NCBI GenBank assembly: GCA_965205725.1
Contig: OZ242189.1
Coordinates: forward strand, 1,736,001 to 1,800,000
Length of the DNA: 64,000 nucleotides
From: G965205725 sp965205725
Lineage (GTDB): Bacteria > Pseudomonadota > Gammaproteobacteria > Pseudomonadales > Halieaceae
Reading direction: 5' to 3'
Shown: positions 60,077-64,000 of the stretch, one piece after another
How positions within the stretch are numbered: the first letter of the stretch is position 1
How the letters are laid out: each line of letters opens with the position of its first letter
Notes under the pieces: model-generated
Databases searched by the model: none
What the model saw: the letters and a program-made list of their open reading frames with translations, nothing else
What the model was told of the DNA's origin: nothing
Made by a program: the position numbers and the translations under genes

Positions 60077-60185
60077 TAGTGCGCATCTGTCAGGCTCCTG
60101 GAACTCGATGATAGTCTCGGGCGACGCCCGCAAACTGCAAACGACTGCGCTCTGGATGGCCGGAAATCGACCAGGTGCTGCTGGT

Positions 60186-61361
60186 TTAATCGACCTTACC
60201 CAACAGCGCTCCACCCGTGGGAATACCAACCCCTGAAGTCACAAGGGCATGATTCACAGCCTTGTCGGGTTGATTCACGGCAGTGCCGCGTACCAGCTTC
60301 ACTGCCTCCACAATACCGTTGACGCCATGAATATAGGCCTCTGACAACTGGCCGCCGTGAGTATTGGTCGGCAATCGCCCGCCTGGTTTGAGTGCACCGT
60401 CTTTTACGAAATCACCTGATTCGCCAAAGCCACAGAAACCCCAGGCTTCTAACTGCCACAACACTATCGGACTAAACGCATCGTAAATAACCGCCGCGTC
60501 AATATCATCGGGAGTAAGGTCTGACATGGCGTAAGTGTCCCGCGCCGCACGTTCCATCTCGGGGATGCCGGCAAATTCTTCCCGGTAGAAAGACGTCATC
60601 TGCTCCTGGTCTTTCGCTGCGCACTGCGCCACGCCGCGAATCGACACGCCGGCTTGTCTGAGGTCACGGGCACGCTCAGGCGTGGTAACAATCACCGCAG
60701 AACCACCATCGCTTTCCTGACAGCAGTCAAACAACTGCAAGGGCGTTGAGATCATTCTCTGTGCATCGTACTCAGCTCGGTCGAACGTCTGCCCGCTAAA
60801 AAAGGCGGCAGGATTATTGGCACCATAATCACGGCTCGCTTTTGCGACTTCATACAAGGCGTCTTTGGTGACACCTGTCAAGTGCATCCAGCGCTGAGTA
60901 AACATACCGACCCAACTGGCAGGTGTCAGCAATCCATAGGGCATGTACCAGCCCCAGTGAATCGCATCGGCGGTGGTGATCTGACCAGAAACACCGCCGG
61001 AGAAACGGTGACCAGAGCGGCCGTTTAAGGCGCGGTAGCACACTACAGTTTCTGCCATTCCAGTGGATACTGCCATCGCAGCTTGATGCAGGGTTGCGGT
61101 CGCCGCGCCACCGCCGTAGTGAGCGCGCCCATAGAAAGTCATATCACCTACACCCAGAGCGCGAGCAACTTCAATTTCATCAGAGGTATCCATGGTAAAT
61201 GTGACCATGCCGTCTACATCTAATGGGGAAAGTCCCGCATCATCCAAAGCGGCTTTACAGGCTTTAATCGCCAGGTGCAGTTCTGACACACCAGAATTTT
61301 TGCTGAACTCGGTATTGCCGATACCGACAATTACAGCCTTGTCTTTTATATCCGCCACCAT
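60186..61361 (-). CDS. Thiolase-fold steroid aldolase, Ltp2-like
   Basis: 391 residues of the lipid-transfer/SCPx thiolase family. The thiolase Cys is absent (HYGGGAATATLHQAAMAV), so it is not a thiolase. Tyr293 in AVIYDAFSPIVLW and Tyr343 in LSEAYIHGV are near positions I recall as catalytic in the aldolase Ltp2. C-terminal VTSGVGIPTGGALL is typical. Ltp2 cleaves the steroid side chain with the DUF35 domain of ChsH2 as partner, and here the two genes are separated only by a MaoC gene. The role is inferred from family and neighbours. Confidence 0.9.
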   Translation of the reverse strand: MVADIKDKAVIVGIGNTEFSKNSGVSELHLAIKACKAALDDAGLSPLDVDGMVTFTMDTSDEIEVARALGVGDMTFYGRAHYGGGAATATLHQAAMAVSTGMAETVVCYRALNGRSGHRFSGGVSGQITTADAIHWGWYMPYGLLTPASWVGMFTQRWMHLTGVTKDALYEVAKASRDYGANNPAAFFSGQTFDRAEYDAQRMISTPLQLFDCCQESDGGSAVIVTTPERARDLRQAGVSIRGVAQCAAKDQEQMTSFYREEFAGIPEMERAARDTYAMSDLTPDDIDAAVIYDAFSPIVLWQLEAWGFCGFGESGDFVKDGALKPGGRLPTNTHGGQLSEAYIHGVNGIVEAVKLVRGTAVNQPDKAVNHALVTSGVGIPTGGALLGKVD

Positions 61362-61363
61362 TG

Positions 61364-61807
61364 TTACACCTCCTCCGTCCCGGACACAGGCAATTGCAGT
61401 TGAACTGTGCCCTGCATATGCATGCCCCAGATGTTGTTTTCACCCAGCACTGCCACATCAACAACACGGCTCCGATCATCTTTCCCTGTTACTTCGCCGG
61501 TCACAGTCATCACCATGCCCGGCACATTAGGCGCGCCAAGGCGGATATCCAGGGATTTCACCACGGCTTCCGGGCCGCTCCAATCGGTAGCAAAGCGGGT
61601 CATAAAACTCTGACTGGTGAGGATATTCATAAATACATCCGGCAGACCGGCAGCTTGCGCGACCGATTTGTCATGGTGCACAGGTTCATAATCGCGGGTT
61701 GCTAAAGCGGTGCTCACAATCAAGCCCGTGGAGATATCAATTTTATGTGATGGCAATTTGTCACCCACGGAGACTTCGTTGTAATTTATTGTCTTGTAAT
61801 CAGTCAT
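61364..61807 (-). CDS. MaoC hydratase subunit, ChsH1-like
   Basis: 147 residues, single hot-dog domain. INYNEVSVGDKLPSHKIDIS and RDYEPVHHDKSVAQAAGLPDVFMNIL carry the catalytic Asp/His-type motif. In the steroid hydratase ChsH1-ChsH2, ChsH1 supplies a single MaoC domain and ChsH2 an N-terminal MaoC plus DUF35; the same pair is encoded here back to back with a 4-bp overlap. Hydration of a steroid enoyl-CoA is expected. Confidence 0.88.
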   Translation of the reverse strand: MTDYKTINYNEVSVGDKLPSHKIDISTGLIVSTALATRDYEPVHHDKSVAQAAGLPDVFMNILTSQSFMTRFATDWSGPEAVVKSLDIRLGAPNVPGMVMTVTGEVTGKDDRSRVVDVAVLGENNIWGMHMQGTVQLQLPVSGTEEV

Positions 61808-62787
61808 GCTTTATCTCCCGCTGGATAGAACTGAGGCAGCATGGTTTTTTCATCAACCTGCTCAACCTTGCCCTGTACGCTCATACCAATTGAGACTGCC
61901 TGCGGGTCAATGCCCACAATATTTGCCACCAGGTTAGTGCCCTCAGCCAATTTGACGACAGCGCAAATCAGCGGGTACTGGTAGCCAGGGATTTTGGGGT
62001 GGTGCAATTCAGTAAAACTCAACACCTCACCTGCCAAACCAGACTCAACTGAATCCCATTGCTCTGACTGACATTCTCCACACATCGGCCGGGGTGGATG
62101 CCGCAGAGTCTGGCAGTTTTTGCAGCGTTGAATTAATACCTTGCCGTCATCACAGGCTTCCCACCACCATTTATTGTCGTGACCGCGGGGGGATGCAATA
62201 CGTGTGGGCACTTCCAGTGCCGCATCACTGCCGCCACTGCCAGTTGTCGCAACGGCCTGCGCGGGCGGAATAAACTTCAGTACTCGAAAGCGCTGGGTAC
62301 CAATTTTTTCGCCGTTCTGGTCACTAAATGTCGCAAGGGTTTCAAAGAAATAGCCAATACCTCGGCCGGTAGCTTTTTGTTCAGAAATACTATCGATCAC
62401 CATTTCCATATAAACAGTGTCGCCAATACCAATTTCTTTGAAGTATTCCTGCTTGACGTTAGTACCCAAAACGCCGGTATAACCAAACTCATTGAACAAA
62501 TCGACCATGTCGGTTTGAGCATCAGGCACTCGCCCCTGGGCGACCACAGGGAAGCCTTCCTGGTTCCAGCTATACATCATGGCCGGCGGTGCAATCCTGC
62601 GCCCGCGATTGCTTTGCTCCGCCCAGGATTCATCGGTGTAGGCCGGATTGCTGTCACCCATTGCTTCCGCCCAATGGCGAATCATGGCGGCATTCACTGC
62701 GTCCATGGCCGGTGTACGCTGGCAAACCTGCCTGCCCACGAAAGCGTATATCAGCTTCTCGAAGGCTTGTCGTTCTTCGGTACTCAT
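61804..62787 (-). CDS. MaoC-DUF35 (OB-fold, zinc-ribbon) protein, ChsH2-like
   Basis: 327 residues in two parts. Residues ~1-170 are an N-terminal MaoC-like dehydratase domain (RHWAEAMGDSNPAYTDESW). Residues ~200-327 are DUF35: a zinc ribbon with CKNCQTL...PMCGECQS (two CxxC pairs) and the OB-fold (GLAGEVLSFTELHHPKIPGYQYPL). This fusion is the hallmark of ChsH2, whose DUF35 domain also forms the complex with the aldolase Ltp2. The gene overlaps the next by 4 bp, so the hydratase and aldolase are coupled. Confidence 0.92.
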   Translation of the reverse strand: MSTEERQAFEKLIYAFVGRQVCQRTPAMDAVNAAMIRHWAEAMGDSNPAYTDESWAEQSNRGRRIAPPAMMYSWNQEGFPVVAQGRVPDAQTDMVDLFNEFGYTGVLGTNVKQEYFKEIGIGDTVYMEMVIDSISEQKATGRGIGYFFETLATFSDQNGEKIGTQRFRVLKFIPPAQAVATTGSGGSDAALEVPTRIASPRGHDNKWWWEACDDGKVLIQRCKNCQTLRHPPRPMCGECQSEQWDSVESGLAGEVLSFTELHHPKIPGYQYPLICAVVKLAEGTNLVANIVGIDPQAVSIGMSVQGKVEQVDEKTMLPQFYPAGDKA

Positions 62788-62883
62788 AGATGGATTCTCA
62801 CTGTATTAACGCGCAATAAAAAGGCTGAAAAGCGTATCTGTTTGCTCAGAAAAATACTATTAAAAGACAGACTTAAAGGGGGC

Positions 62884-62978
62884 TGGTTGAATATGCCAAC
62901 CGCAAAGCAGACCCTGGAGGCTTTAATCGACCCTATGACTTCCGGGGTTGGTTGAATATGCCAACCGCAAAGCAGACC
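62884..62978 (+). repeat. 30-bp direct repeat with small hairpin, two copies
   Basis: TGGTTGAATATGCCAACCGC followed by AAAGCAGACC, present at 62884-62913 and 62949-62978, 35 bp apart. Within each copy GGTTG...CAACC can form a short stem. It lies in the spacer between the MaoC-DUF35 gene and the sulfate adenylyltransferase gene. Confidence 0.85.
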
Positions 62979-63071
62979 GATTGAAGGTGTTTACAACCTG
63001 CTCAGCATGCAAATTAAAGCGAGCGGCGACCAGCACTGTGCTGCTGGTCATCACTACATACACTTACGGCG

Positions 63072-64000
63072 CTATTGGCTATCGAGCAACTGATAGTAAT
63101 CGCCGAGAATTTTTGCGACTTCCGGACGCGAAAACTCTGGTGGTGGCGCGATGCCTTTTCCCAGCATTTCACGGACTGCCGTACCCGACAGAAGTACAAA
63201 GTCCTGCTTATCGTGGTCCGGGGCATCCTTCATCATCACAACCTTGTTGAGCTTCTTGCTGTACGCAGTGTGGTCAGCGTTATAGATTTCCAGCTCCAAT
63301 GCACCAGCAGGCACTTCTTCTTCGAAAATAGTCTGAGCATCAAAGCCCCCGTAGTAGTCACCAACGCCCGCGTGATCGCGCCCTACAATCAAATGAGTAC
63401 AACCGCAGTTTTGGCGGAACACTGCGTGCAATACCGCCTCACGCGGACCTGCGTAGAGCATGTCAAAGCCGTAACCGGTGATCATCACAGTGTTGGGGGG
63501 GAAATACAGCTCTACCATCTTGCGAATTGACGCATCGCGTACTTCTGCGGGGATATCTCCCGGCTTGAGCTTACCCAACAGCATATGAATCAGAATGCCG
63601 TCGGTGGGAATGTCGTCCATTGCCATACGACATAATTCTTCGTGTGCCCGGTGCATTGGATTGCGCGTCTGAAAAGCGACGACTTTATCCCAGCCGTGCT
63701 CTGCAATTTCATTGCGAATCTCCACCGCTGTACGGAAGGTGTCAGGAAAATCAGCCTGGAAATAGGAAAAGTTAAGCACCTGAATCGGACCTGACAACAG
63801 GGTGCGGCCCAAGCCTGTGAAAGTCGCTACACCAGGGTGGTTTTCATCCAGGGTGCGGAAAATGTTGTCTGCCATAAAGTTGATTTGTTGTTCACTAACC
63901 GCCTCTACAGCTTCCACATCCATAACCGCCAGAACAGGGTTGCCGTCGGCATTGGGATCTCGCAGCGCAACCCGGCTACCGGCCTCAACACCAGTTTCAT
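63072..64000 (-). CDS. sat: Sulfate adenylyltransferase (N-terminal part outside window)
   Basis: Reads from beyond the window edge; 309 codons are present and roughly the first 80-90 residues are missing. The frame is open to the edge (ETGVEAGSRVALRDPNADGN before MDVEAVEA). AFQTRNPMHRAHEELCRMAM carries the QTRNPxHRAH motif. LIVGRDHAGVGDYYGGFDAQ is the second nucleotide motif, and SGTAVREMLGKGIAPPPEFSRPEV ends the domain. The homo-oligomeric ATP sulfurylase makes APS from ATP and sulfate. Assimilation or sulfur oxidation cannot be told from this window. Confidence 0.93.
   Translation of the reverse strand, partial: ETGVEAGSRVALRDPNADGNPVLAVMDVEAVEAVSEQQINFMADNIFRTLDENHPGVATFTGLGRTLLSGPIQVLNFSYFQADFPDTFRTAVEIRNEIAEHGWDKVVAFQTRNPMHRAHEELCRMAMDDIPTDGILIHMLLGKLKPGDIPAEVRDASIRKMVELYFPPNTVMITGYGFDMLYAGPREAVLHAVFRQNCGCTHLIVGRDHAGVGDYYGGFDAQTIFEEEVPAGALELEIYNADHTAYSKKLNKVVMMKDAPDHDKQDFVLLSGTAVREMLGKGIAPPPEFSRPEVAKILGDYYQLLDSQ

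Overview
The window looks like a chromosomal segment of a marine-type gammaproteobacterium (GC near 50-53 %). The evidence is the block alaS - lysC - csrA - tRNA-Ser, the typical gammaproteobacterial forms of GreB, HinT, Trm112 and DUF1244, a wax-ester synthase, and acyl-CoA catabolic genes. It mixes conserved housekeeping loci with accessory insertions. No selenocysteine machinery, integrase or complete transposon is visible.

Layout. 0-4.8 kb: a heme block (hemJ, a divergent thiD-like kinase, hemL, hemB), a small exported protein and a Nudix hydrolase. 4.8-8.7 kb: a TonB-dependent receptor with a shortened plug, then an ECF sigma factor with a DUF3619-like membrane protein, a small exported protein and a DUF3106 protein. 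8.9-15.3 kb: a two-gene accessory module. It encodes a 700-residue protein with a ribosomal-L13e-like tail, overlapping a 1424-residue DUF1998-type helicase; this is a candidate defence system. 15.7-20.2 kb: a membrane protein, glutaminyl cyclase, a Tat-exported aldo/keto reductase, tRNA-Arg, an SDR and pyk. 20.2-24 kb: a methyltransferase, a membrane protein, a GST and a wax ester synthase. 24-34.4 kb: tRNA-Ser, csrA, lysC, alaS, hinT, trm112, an M23 peptidase, greB, and SDR, esterase, UDG and hydrolase genes. 34.5-39.2 kb: gcvP, a peroxiredoxin-like gene read through an in-frame UGA, and two unknown small genes.

39.2-47.2 kb is the most unusual stretch structurally. A 1491-residue DUF4214/Ig-repeat surface protein carries a run of 13 G inside its frame. 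It has a 7-bp tandem array over its promoter and is flanked by six copies of a 175-bp imperfect palindrome plus twelve copies of a ~65-bp palindromic repeat. These look like contingency and repeat-expansion features. 47.3-53.2 kb is a cobalamin-import locus: B12 riboswitch, btuB, cobO, a collapsed cobQ, btuC, btuD, btuF. 53.1-53.9 kb holds a DUF1244 gene and a frameshifted LuxR relic.

54-62.8 kb encodes MaoC hydratases, a FadA5-like thiolase, an SDR, two acyl-CoA dehydrogenases, a TetR regulator, an Ltp2-like aldolase and a ChsH1/ChsH2-like pair. Together they match the steroid side-chain degradation toolkit known from actinobacteria and some proteobacteria. A fossil of a second DUF35-to-aldolase segment lies inside the cluster. 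The window ends in a truncated sulfate adenylyltransferase gene.

The strongest candidate for something new is the selenoprotein at 37.6-38.2 kb. A redox motif U-P-F-C is encoded by an in-frame TGA, and a perfect 7-bp hairpin lies at bacterial-SECIS distance behind it. The helicase/L13e-like module and the phase-variable, palindrome-flanked surface protein come next.
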